Source of the DNA: Thermocatellispora tengchongensis
Lineage (GTDB): Bacteria > Actinomycetota > Actinomycetes > Streptosporangiales > Streptosporangiaceae
Direction of reading: 5' to 3'
Assembly: GCF_014202315.1 (NCBI RefSeq)
Contig: NZ_JACHGN010000018.1
Coordinates: 1 to 64,000 of the forward strand
Length of the DNA stretch: 64,000 nucleotides
Part shown: positions 30,301-34,400 of the stretch, piece by piece
Numbering within the stretch: position 1 is the first letter of the stretch
Layout: each line of letters begins with the position of its first letter
Notes under the pieces: model-generated
Seen by the model: the letters and a program-made list of their open reading frames with translations, nothing else
Database searches by the model: none
What the model was told of the DNA's origin: nothing
Translations under genes and position numbers: made by a program

Positions 30301-31350
30301 GCCGGGCTGGGCGGCCCTCTCGACGCCATGGTGACGGCGGACCTGACCGAGTCGCTGCAGGCCAAGGCCGGCGGCGCTACCTACCTGGACGAGCTGACGG
30401 CGGACCGGGACCTGGACGCGTTCGTGGTGTTCTCCTCCGGCGCGGCGGCCTGGGGCAGCGGCCGGCTGGCCGGGTACGCGGCGGCGAACGCCGCCCTCGA
30501 CGCCCTGGTCGAGGACCGCCTCGCCCGGGGCCTGGCCGGGACGTCGGTGGCCTGGGGGCTGTGGGGCGGCGGCGGCATGGGCGAGGGCCCGGCCGGGGAC
30601 ATGCTCCAGCGACTGGGCCTGCGGGAGATGGACCCGCAGGCCGCCGTCGGTGCCCTGGCGGCGATCCTGGACGCCGGGGAGACCCTGGTCGCGGTCTCGG
30701 ACATCGACTGGGACCGGTTCGCGCCCATCTTCACCGTGCAACGCCCCAGTCCGCTGCTGGCCGACCTGCCCGAGGCCCAGCAGGCCCTGCGCGACTCCAC
30801 GCCGTCGGGCGACGGCACGGAGCCGACGGCCCTGGGCCGGCGGCTGGAGGGACTCAGCCGGGCCGAGCAGGAGCGGGTCCTCACCGACCTGGTCCGGGCG
30901 GAGGCCGCGGCCGTCCTCGGCTACAACTCGGTGGAGGCAGTACCGGCCGGACGGGCGTTCAAGGACCTCGGCTTCGACTCCCTCACCGCCGTGGACCTGC
31001 GCACCCGGCTGAACGCGGCGACCGGGCTGAAACTGCCCGCCACGCTGGTCTTCGACTATCCCACGCCCGCCGTCCTGGCCGATTTCATCCGTGCCAAGGC
31101 CGTCAACGAGCAGACCGACTACGCCATCGCGGTGGCGGAACTCAAGAAACTGCAGGCCGTCCTCTCCAGGGCCACCTGGAGCAGCGAGGAGCGCTTCGAC
31201 ATCACGTCCCGGCTCGAATCGATCGGCCAGGAACTGCGCGCCCGGCACAACGGCGACGAGCCGGATACCGATCGGGAGCTTGAGTCGGCGACCGACGACG
31301 AGATGTTCGACTTTGTGGAAAAAGAGCTCCGCGCTGCCGACTTCGATTGA
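12241..31350 (+). CDS. PKS-2: modular type I polyketide synthase, four KR-only modules (D-G)
   Basis: A 6369-residue protein that adds four extender units, each followed by ketoreduction. Start chosen at ATG 12241 with GGGAG 6 nt upstream. N-terminal docking helix (1-33), then module D: KS (from 34), AT (from 581), KR (NADPH motif 1237), ACP (Ser 1556); module E: KS 1616, AT 2151, KR 2795, ACP 3107; module F: KS 3168, AT 3717, KR 4362, ACP 4691; module G: KS 4751, AT 5294, KR 5936, ACP 6247; C-terminal docking region (6289-6369). All four ATs carry GHSQG and YASH, so methylmalonyl-CoA is expected throughout. KR types alternate A2, A1, A2, A1. D-E and F-G look like a tandem duplication with a period near 9.4 kb; parts are over 96% identical. 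It sits 27 nt after PKS-1 and 28 nt before PKS-3, fitting one transcript. Confidence 0.98.
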   Translation: MDSQEKLFDYLKRASAELQETRKRLRRMEAAEQEPIAIVSLGCRYPGGVHDPESFWDLVASGTDAIGGFPADRGWEALRPAGPDRASLSFALQGGFVHDAAEFDAGFFGISPREALAMDPQQRLMLEVAWEALERARIEPRSLRGSSTGVFVGAGFAGYGEGLVEADTGSEGYLLTGSQTAMISGRVAYTLGLEGPAITVDTACSSSLVALHLAAQALRSGDCSLALAGGVVVMVTPGAFAEFSQQGAMAADGRCKAFAGAADGMGWGEGAGLLVLERLSDARRNGHPVLALIAGTAVNQDGASNGLTAPNGPSQQRVIREALANARVRADQVDVVEAHGTGTVLGDPIEAQALLATYGQDRPEDRPLWLGSVKSNIGHTQAAGGVAGVIKMVLALQHDLMPPTLHVDVPSPQVDWSVGDVRLLTEAVPWPAGGQPRRAGVSAFGASGTNVHLILQEAPAEGDADGDLADNPPPADAAALAVPVLSEGTAWLVSARTADGLKAQAERLADFARNRAGMEARDLADIGWSLATTRSVFEHRAVVRGENRDELLAGLAALAADRPAAGVAAGVVATGRGPRRVVFVFPGQGSQWLGMGRELAESSPVFAARLAECGQALAPYVDWSLDDVLAGADGAPGLDRVDVVQPALWAVMVSLAAVWQAAGVEPDAVVGHSQGEIAAAVVAGGLTLDDAAKVVALRSQALTALSGWGGMLSIAEPEPAVTARVAPWADQVAVAAVNGPAATVVSGTPEALREIQAACERDGVRARMLPVDYASHGPQVNWLQDKIQSMLAGIAPRPARLPMVSSMTGETLAGPELGPEYWYASLRAPVRFSRAIEALGRSRHSVFIETSAHPVLTTSIAATLENLAGSGESDGVSGPAPVVTGTLRRDDGGPARLLASLAEAHVHGVGVDWSSVLPAGRRIDLPTYAFQRQRFWPDPVPAANGVATPGEHDSPAQARFWAAVENGDVDTLADTLAVDEHRLNDIVPALASWRRRERDDSATASWRYRVSWVPVPDPAPSALHGTWLVVAPAGGNAGEQIAECVRALTARGADVVLAEVPAGEVDQSSLAARIADVLARSPESPPDGERPVAGVVSLLALDATPLPGRPMVTSGVAGTLGLVQALGQAGIAAPLWVLTSGAVATAPGEPLTSPAQAQVWGLGRVAGLEHPDRWGGLIDLPPTLDARAAKRLGAVLAGCGEDQVAIRSAGVVGRRLVRTGPSRSTGAWRPRGTVLVTGASGEIGPNLARWLADAGAPHLTLVSRRGPVIPGAAAVAAALAGAGTSVSLAACDVTDRDAVAGLLTWIDGIGPALSTVIHAATAVELLPLTDTGVDDLALALGAKVTGATHLDELTADLDLDEFVLFSSVAAIWGVSEHATYAAANAHLDALAENRRARGLPATSVAWGVWDTGQESDQADRALSVIPERLRRQGLRLLDPDRALSALGQVLADDETVLSVVDVDWPRFSAVFNAMRSWPLLDAIPEARQITSGPTGTPVVTSGEAAELLGRLSGATPGRREHIVTELVRAHASAVLGHASPDAVEPDRAFREMGFDSLTAVELRTRLNQATGLHLPSTVVFDHPSPLALARQILTRLMGTQEPASPVSRVTPVSASDPVVIVGMGCRFPGGADSPEALWRLLATGGDAIGGFPADRGWDLAGLLNTVPGSALTSVTREGGFVAGAADFDAAFFRISPREALAMDPQQRLLLETSWEALEHAGVDPVSLRGSLTGVFAGAASSGYAGQAGFDEGSAGHLITGNVTSVISGRVSYTLGLEGPAVTVDTACSSALVALHLAAQALRAGECDLALAGGVMVIADPAEFIGFSQQGALAADGRCKAFSAEADGMGLAEGAGMIVLERLSDARRNGHTVLAVVAGSAVNQDGASNGLSAPNGPSQQRVIRAALASAGLEPGDVDAVEGHGTGTRLGDPIEAQAILATYGQDRPEGRPLWLGSVKSNIGHAQQAAGAAGVIKMVLALQHGLLPATLHADVPSPEVDWSAGEVRLLTEPVAWSANGRPRRAGVSSFGISGTNAHMILEEAPAGTEPETDDDAAIAPVPVLSDATAWLVSSQTAPGLTAAARRLAGHLSAHPDLDPVDVGWSLATTRSTFEHRAVVTGATTDDLIAGLSALVAERPAAGLVTGAADATGPVVFVFPGQGSQWAGMGRDLAEASPVFAGRLAECGQALAPYVDWSLDDVLHGREGAPGLDRVDVVQPALWAVMVSLAAVWQAAGVNPDAVVGHSQGEIAAAVVAGILSLEDAAKIVALRSRALTALSGRGGMLSIAESVTAVRSRVEPWGDRVSVAAVNGPDATVVSGDPDALAEVLAGCERDGVRARMLPVDYASHGPQVDAIRDDVLTALAGITPQPGRVPMVSAMTGEFVEGPEMGAGYWYASLRATVEFSRAVEALGRAGYGVFVETSPHPVLTAPVTATLEGLSGAADPVVTGTLRRDDGGSARLLASLAEVHVRGVGVDWPVVLPVGERVGLPTYAFQRQRFWPKPVPAPRRSGEDGVTAEESAFWAAVAGGDVEGLARTLAVDGERLREVVPALAAWRQRERGESAVAEWRYRITWTPLAPLGPVTLPGTWLVVAPAGSAHEALIADCRRALTGHGARVLLAEIPAGEVDRSALAERIAETLRTATENADDAPAVTGIVSLLALDESPLAESPVVAAGLAGTMGLVQALGDAGIGAPLWVLTSGAVAAGEVPAAPVQAQTWAFGRVVALEHPDRWGGLIDLPPAWDDRTADRLVAVLAGCGEDQVAIRSGGVLGRRMVRVARPVSGGRRWAPDGSVLVTGGTGGVGGHVARWLTGRDAARIVLSSRSGPGAPGAATLAAELATAGTDVAVLAGDVGDRAQTAALLTWIDTHGPALSSIMHAAGAGLGGPVHDMSPADLAAVLQAKAGGAAYLDDLTADRDLDAFVVFSSGAATWGGARLSGYAAANAALDALVEERRARGLAGTSVAWGLWGGGGMGEGVAGDVLQRLGVREMDAGLAVGALAAILDAGEDLVTVSDIDWDRFAPIFTVQRPSPLLADLPEARQALNDAQTSGTQAVAGTELGRRLTGLNRAEQERVLTDLVRAEAAAVLGHASAEAVPAGRAFKDLGFDSLTAVDLRTRLNTVTGLKLPATLVFDYPTPAAVVQFLRTELLGVLADSETPTAAHTVADPGEPIAIIGIGCRFPGGVREPEEFWDLLAAGTDAISGFPTDRDWDSEGLYAGLDPDAATTVVGGFIYDAADFDPGFFGISPREAITMDPQQRLLLETAWEAVERAGIDPASLKGTATGVFAGAGYGGYGYGLAEEAGTEGYVLIGGLTSVISGRVSYTLGLEGPAVTVDTACSSSLVALHLACQALRSRECSMALAGGVAVMSTPTAFSEFSRQQGLAFDGRCKAFSADADGIGWGEGAGMILLERLSDARRNGHKVLAVVRGSAMNQDGASNGITAPNGPSQQKVIRTALANAGLRADEVDAVEAHGTGTRLGDPIEAQALLATYGQGRPENRPLWLGSVKSNIGHTQTAAGVAGVIKMVLALQHRELPRTLHAEEPSPHVDWSAGEVRLLNEPVPWPANGRPRRAGVSAFGISGTNVHAIIEEAPPVADPGDSPHSPDSPTGAAEAADDETATPVLTGPVAAWLVSARSSAGLGAQAGRLGEFVRARPELDVADVAWSLVTSRSVFEHRAVVVGRDRPELLSGLSSVAAGRPAAGVVTGTVPAGGGGGRVVFVFPGQGSQWAGMGRELAEASPVFAARLVECGRALAPYVDWSLDDVLHGRDGAPGLDRVDVVQPALWAVMVSLAAVWQAAGVNPDAVVGHSQGEIAAAVVAGILTLEDAAKVVALRSRALTALSGRGGMLSIAESVTAVRMRVEPWGERVSVAAVNGPVATVVSGDPDALAEVLAGCERDGVRARMLPVDYASHGPQVDELREEILKLLDGITPQPGRVPMVSAMTGEFVEGPEMDAGYWYASLRATVEFSQAIEALDRAGYGVFVETSAHPVLTNAISDTLDRGADENTSGLFAPARVVTGTLRRDDGGPARMLASLAEVHVHGVPVAWTTILPQAEVVELPTYAFQRQRYWPKPVPAPAASADGTGAAGEERFWNAVEAGDLDGLSQTLAVDGEYLGKVLPALASWRQRERDESLTADWRYRISWKPMRDPAPAVLSGTWLVVVPAELAGGDLAAACRRTLTDRGAHVVLAEIPATGLDRHALATRIGQAFDSAPPAGVLSLLGLDETPLADRPVVPAGVAGTLALVQALGDAGVTAPLWAVTQGAVTAGAADRPVSPVQAQVWGLGRTAGVEHPDRWGGLIDLPPVLDDRALARLVGVLADGGEDQVAIRIGGVLARRLVRAAPRLAGPGGWAPRGTVLMTGASGVIGPDLAAWLAEAGAEHVVLSSRRGPGTPGASVLGALLAEAGTAVTMVACDVVDRDAVAGMLGWIPTVAPPLSTVIHGAVAVELMALERADVDQLALALGAKVGGAAHLDELTADLDLDAFVLFSSITATWGVGEHGTYAAANAHLDALAENRRARGLPATSVAWGVWSSGGRFDEPDPSEPGASVPDRPLSLIPERIRRQGLRLLEPQRALGVLGQVLADDETVLSVADVDWPRFSAVFNAARSWPLLDEIPEARQVDAAAPGAGVVASGDGAALLERLVGVSPAQRERIVTDLVSSHAAAVLGHSSADEVDAARAFREMGFDSLTAVDLRGRLNQATGLQLPSTVVFDYPSPLALARQILTRLMGTQESASATSRVTPVSASDPVVIVGMGCRFPGGVDSPEAMWKLLSAGGDAIGGFPTDRGWDLTGLLDTVSGSALTSVTREGGFVAGAADFDAAFFRISPREALAMDPQQRLLLETSWEALENAGVDPVSLRGSLTGVFAGAASSGYAGQAGFDEGSAGHLITGNVTSVISGRVSYTLGLEGPAVTVDTACSSALVSLHLAAQALRAGECDLALAGGVMVIADPAEFIGFSQQGALALDGRCKAFSADADGMGLAEGAGMIVLERLSDARRNGHTVLAVLAGSAVNQDGASNGLSAPNGPSQQRVIRAALASAGLEPGDVDAVEAHGTGTRLGDPIEAQALLATYGQDRPQGRPLWLGTVKSNIGHAQQAAGAAGIIKMVLALRHGLLPATLHADVPSPEVDWSVGDVRLLTEPVAWSANGRPRRAGVSSFGISGTNAHVILEEPPAELDQAVENESAGGEGDPARETPSVLTGETTSWLVSGQSPAALRAQASRLAGHLSAHPDLDPVDVGWSLATTRSTFEHRAVVTGATTDDLIARLSALVAERPAAGLVTGAADATGPVVFVFPGQGSQWAGMGRELAEASPVFAARLAECGQALAPYVDWSLDDVLHGREGAPGLDRVDVVQPALWAVMVSLAAVWQAAGVEPDAVVGHSQGEIAAAVVAGILSLDDAAKIVALRSRALTALSGRGGMLSIAESVTAVRSRVEPWGDRVSVAAVNGPDATVVSGDPDALAEVLAACERDGVRARMLPVDYASHGPQVDELREEILKLLDGITPQAGRVPMVSAMTGEFVEGPEMDAGYWYASLRATVEFSRAIEALGRAGYGVFVETSPHPVLTAPVTATLEGLSGAADPVVTGTLRRDDGGSARLLASLAEVHVRGVGVDWPLVLPVGERVGLPTYAFQRQRYWPKPVPAPRRSGEDGVTAEESAFWAAVAGGDVEGLARTLAVDGERLREVVPALAVWRRRERGESAVAEWRYRITWTPVSEPAPAALAGTWLLVTPAGEAGSGLTAPTVQALTGHGAQVLITEVAPGEPNRQSLCARITQTLDEHGDGLPVAGVVSLLAMDESPLDGAPVVPTGLAGTMALVQALGDAGIGAPLWMLTSGAVAAVAGEVPVSPVPAQSWAFGRVAGLEHPDRWGGLIDLPPAWDDRTADRLVAVLAGCGEDQVAIRSGGVLGRRMVRAPRLTRPATEWKPGGAVLVTGGTGGVGGHVARWLTGRDAARIVLSSRSGPGAQGAATLAAELATAGTDVAVLAGDVGDRAQTAALLTWIDTHGPALSSIMHAAGAGLGGPLDAMVTADLTESLQAKAGGATYLDELTADRDLDAFVVFSSGAAAWGSGRLAGYAAANAALDALVEDRLARGLAGTSVAWGLWGGGGMGEGPAGDMLQRLGLREMDPQAAVGALAAILDAGETLVAVSDIDWDRFAPIFTVQRPSPLLADLPEAQQALRDSTPSGDGTEPTALGRRLEGLSRAEQERVLTDLVRAEAAAVLGYNSVEAVPAGRAFKDLGFDSLTAVDLRTRLNAATGLKLPATLVFDYPTPAVLADFIRAKAVNEQTDYAIAVAELKKLQAVLSRATWSSEERFDITSRLESIGQELRARHNGDEPDTDRELESATDDEMFDFVEKELRAADFD
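12340..17040 (+). other. Module D: KS-AT(methylmalonyl)-KR(A2)-ACP
   Basis: KS Cys is at 12850-12852 and His at 13255-13257; the opening reads GCRYPGG where the other KSs have GCRFPGG or close variants. The AT has GHSQG (Ser 14257-14259) and YASH 14557-14568. The KR has TGASGEIG (15949-15972) instead of TGGTG, Lys 16267-16269, Ser 16339-16341, Trp 16354-16356, His 16369-16371 at Tyr-3, and Tyr 16378-16380. Trp plus that His is the published A2 fingerprint: L-hydroxyl with an epimerised alpha-methyl. ACP Ser is at 16906-16908 in an EMGFDSL context that recurs in F and H (L has DMGFDSL). Confidence 0.93.
17086..21690 (+). other. Module E: KS(CSSA class)-AT(methylmalonyl)-KR(A1)-ACP
   Basis: The KS opens with DPVVIVGMG, has FFRISPREA, and its Cys (17599-17601) lies in DTACSSA rather than DTACSSS. 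The active-site His 18004-18006 is in EGHGTGT, where the other modules have EAHGTGT. The AT has GHSQG (Ser 18967-18969) and YASH 19267-19278. The KR has TGGTGGVG 20623-20646, Lys 20941-20943, Ser 21013-21015, Trp 21028-21030 and Tyr 21052-21054, so A1. ACP Ser is at 21559-21561. The AT-to-KR stretch 18486-19961 is about 96% identical to module G. Confidence 0.93.
18486..19961 (+). repeat. 1476-bp near-identical segment shared with module G (27915-29390)
   Basis: It spans the end of the KS-AT linker, the whole AT and the dimerization element. Aligned by eye without gaps at a constant offset of 9429, with about 55 mismatches (about 96% identity). About a third of them cluster at 19293-19345. 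Confidence 0.9.
23101..23468 (+). repeat. 368-bp near-identical AT-front segment shared with module C (8620-8987)
   Basis: Partner copy in module F, ending just inside the AT domain, after which the two modules diverge. Confidence 0.9.
25341..25865 (+). repeat. 525-bp near-identical KR segment shared with module H (35128-35652)
   Basis: Covers nearly the whole catalytic half of the A2 KR. Only 6 mismatches were counted by eye over 525 bp (about 98.9% identity), across two different genes. Both copies use more T at third positions than the DNA around them. Confidence 0.92.
26491..31100 (+). other. Module G: KS(CSSA class)-AT(methylmalonyl)-KR(A1)-ACP
   Basis: The KS opens with DPVVIVGMG and has Cys 27004-27006 in DTACSSA and His 27409-27411. 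The AT has GHSQG (Ser 28396-28398) and YASH 28696-28707. The KR has TGGTGGVG 30046-30069, Lys 30364-30366, Ser 30436-30438, Trp 30451-30453 and Tyr 30475-30477 with Leu at Tyr-3, so A1. The ACP has VLGYNS where nearly all others have VLGH; its Ser is 30979-30981. It closely matches module E along its length. Confidence 0.93.
27915..29390 (+). repeat. 1476-bp near-identical segment shared with module E (18486-19961)
   Basis: Partner copy of the module E segment, covering the AT and the dimerization element of module G. Confidence 0.9.
31105..31347 (+). other. C-terminal docking region of PKS-2
   Basis: About 80 residues after the ACP. A charged helix (VAELKKLQAVL) is followed by a second helix and the acidic terminal helix SATDDEMFDFVEKEL. 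It is built like the PKS-1 tail and should pair with the start of PKS-3. Confidence 0.85.
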
Positions 31351-31365
31351 TGCACAAAGCTTCTT

Positions 31366-31370
31366 AGGGG
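31366..31370 (+). promoter_or_regulatory. Ribosome binding site of PKS-3
   Basis: AGGGG lies 8 nt before the ATG at 31379. The in-frame GTG at 31373 is only 2 nt away from it and is unlikely to be the start. The frame is open further upstream, but that part overlaps the end of PKS-2. Confidence 0.7.
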
Positions 31371-31378
31371 TAGTGAAC

Positions 31379-31477
31379 ATGGCTGCGGTTGAAAACGAGG
31401 ACAAGCTTCGTGATTACCTCAAGCAGGTAACCACCACGTTGCGTCGTACCCGCAAGAGGCTTCGCGACCGCGACCGC
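31379..31477 (+). other. N-terminal docking helix of PKS-3
   Basis: 33 residues before the KS with [13 protein letters not shown] and then an Arg-rich stretch ([12 protein letters not shown]). It is the same coiled-coil class as PKS-2 and PKS-4, with a more basic second half. Confidence 0.85.
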
Positions 31478-34400
31478 GAGCCGATCGCGATCGTCGGCAT
31501 CGGCTGCCGGTTCCCTGGCGGCGTCCGCGAACCGGAGGACTTCTGGAACCTGCTGGCCGCGGGCACCGACGCGATCTCCGCGTTCCCGACCGATCGGGGC
31601 TGGGACCCGGAAGGCATCTACGCCGGGCTGGACGGCGAGGCGTCCACCACGCGCGTGGGCGGTTTCCTCTACGACGCGGCCGACTTCGACCCCGGGTTCT
31701 TCGGGATCAGCCCGCGTGAGGCGATCACCATGGACCCGCAGCAGCGGCTGCTGCTGGAGACGGCCTGGGAGGCGGTCGAGCGGGCCGGGATCGACCCGGC
31801 GTCCCTGAAGGGCAGCGCGACCGGGGTCTTCGCCGGCGCCGGATACGGCGCCTACGGCACCGGTCTGGCCGAAGAGGGCGGCTCCGAGGGCTACCTGATG
31901 ATCGGCAGCCTGACGTCGGTGATCTCCGGCCGCGTGTCCTACACGCTCGGGCTGGAGGGCCCGGCGGTGACGGTGGACACGGCCTGCTCGTCGTCCCTGG
32001 TCGCGGTGCACCTGGCCTGTCAGGCGCTGCGTTCGCGCGAGTGCTCGATGGCCCTGGCCGGTGGCGTGGCGGTCATGTCGATCCCGAGCGCGTTCTCCGA
32101 GTTCTCCCGGCAGCAGGGCCTGGCCTTCGACGGCCGGTGCAAGGCGTTCTCCGCCGACGCGGACGGCATCGGCTGGGGCGAGGGCGTCGGCATACTCGTC
32201 CTGGAACGGCTTTCGGACGCGCGGCGGAACGGCCGCCGGGTGCTCGCCGTCATCGCCGGCAGCGCGATGAACCAGGACGGGGCCAGCAACGGCCTGACCG
32301 CGCCGAACGGCCCGTCGCAGCAGCGAGTGATCCGCAGCGCGCTGGCGAACGCCGGCCTCCGCGCGGACCAGGTCGATGCGGTGGAGGCCCACGGCACCGG
32401 GACGGTGCTGGGCGACCCGATCGAGGCGCAGGCGCTGCTGGCCACCTACGGGCAGGACCGCGAGGACGGCCGCCCGCTCTGGCTGGGGTCGGTCAAGTCC
32501 AACATCGGGCACACGCAGACCGCGGCCGGGGTGGCCGGGGTCATCAAGATGGTGTTGGCGCTGCAGCACCGGGAGCTGCCGCGCACCCTGCACGCCGAGG
32601 AGCCCAGCCCGCACGTGGACTGGAGCGCGGGCGAGGTCCGGCTGCTGAACGAGCCCGTCCCGTGGCCCGCGAACGACGGCCGTCCCCGGCGGGCGGGGGT
32701 GTCGGCGTTCGGGGTCAGCGGCACCAACGTGCACGCCATCATCGAAGAGGCGCCGCCGGTGACCGACCCGGCCGCCGATCCCGACGCCGACCCTGCCGAC
32801 CCTGCCGACGCCGCCGATCCTGCCGGCGCGGCGGCCGAAGGCGCCGGCACGACGAGTGTCGCTCTGCCGGTGCTGACCGGGTCGGTGCCGGCCTGGCTGG
32901 TGTCGGCCCGGACCACGCCCGGGCTGGCGGCGCAGGCCGCCCGGCTGGGCGAGTTCGCGCAGGCCCGTCCCGAACTGGACGTCGCCGGGGTCGCCTGGTC
33001 GCTGATCACGACCCGCTCGGTCTTCGAGCACCGGGCCGTGGTCCTGGGCCAGGACCGGGATGAGCTGCTGTCCGGACTGTCGGCGGTGGCCGCCGGCGAG
33101 CCGGCCGCCGGCGTCGTCACCGGGGTGGTTCCGGCCGGTGGCGGTGGCGGCCGGGTGGTGTTCGTTTTCCCCGGTCAGGGCAGCCAGTGGGCCGGGATGG
33201 GCCGGGAGCTGGCCGAGGCCAGCCCGGTGTTCGCCGCCCGTCTGGCCGAGTGCGGCCGGGCGTTGGCCCCGTACGTGGACTGGTCGTTGGACGACGTGCT
33301 GCACGCTCGTGAGGGTGCGCCGGGCCTGGACCGGGTGGATGTCGTCCAGCCGGTGCTGTGGGCGGTGATGGTGTCGCTGGCGGCGGTGTGGCAGGCCGCC
33401 GGAGTGGAACCGGACGCGGTCGTGGGTCACAGCCAGGGTGAGATCGCCGCGGCCGTGGTGGCCGGAATCCTCACCCTGGAGGACGCGGCCAAGGTCGTGG
33501 CGTTGCGGAGCCGGGCGTTGACCGCGTTGTCGGGCCGGGGCGGGATGCTCTCGATCGCCGAGTCCGTCACCGCCGTGCGGGTGCGGGTGGAGCCCTGGGG
33601 TGAGCGGGTGTCGGTGGCGGCGGTGAACGGCCCGGTCGCGACGGTCGTCTCCGGTGACCCGGACGCGCTGGCGGAGGTCCTGGCCGCATGTGAGCGGGAG
33701 GGTGTGCGGGCGCGGATGCTGCCGGTGGACTACGCCTCGCACGGTCCCCAGGTGGACGAGCTGCGCGAGGAGATCCTGAAGCTGCTGGACGGGGTCGCCC
33801 CCCAGCCGGGCCGGGTCCCGATGGTGTCGGCGATGAGCGGCGAGTTCGTGGAAGGTCCGGAGATGGACGCCGGGTACTGGTACGCCAGCCTGCGCGCGAC
33901 GGTGGAGTTCTCCCGGGCGGTCGAGGTGCTGGGCCGGGCGGGTTACGGGGTGTTCGTCGAGACCTCCCCTCACCCGGTGCTGACGGCGTCGATCGCCGGC
34001 ACGCTGGAGAGTCTGGCGGACCCCGAGGAGGCCGAAGGTCTCTCCCGGCCGGCCCCGGTGGTGACCGGGACGTTGCGCCGCGACGACGGCGGCCCGGCGC
34101 GGCTGCTGGCCTCGCTGGCCGAGGTGCACGTGCGCGGCGTGGCCGTGGACTGGACCACCGTCGTGCCGGCCGCGCCATGGGTGGAGCTGCCGACGTACGC
34201 GTTCCAGCGGCAGCGGTACTGGCCCAAGCCGATCCCGGCCCCCGTCGCCCTCGGCGGTGGCGCCGGCTCCGTGGCCGAGGCCCGGTTCTGGTCCGCCGTC
34301 GAGGCCGGTGACGTGGACGGACTGTCCCGGGCGCTGTCGGTGGACGGAACGACACTGGGTGAGCTGGTGCCGGCCCTGGCGTCGTGGCGGCGGCGGGAGC

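Noticed and set aside
31091-31378. Upstream in-frame extension of PKS-3 overlapping the end of PKS-2
   Set aside because: The extra residues are an out-of-frame reading of the PKS-2 docking tail. The ATG at 31379 has a well-spaced AGGGG and is directly followed by a docking helix.
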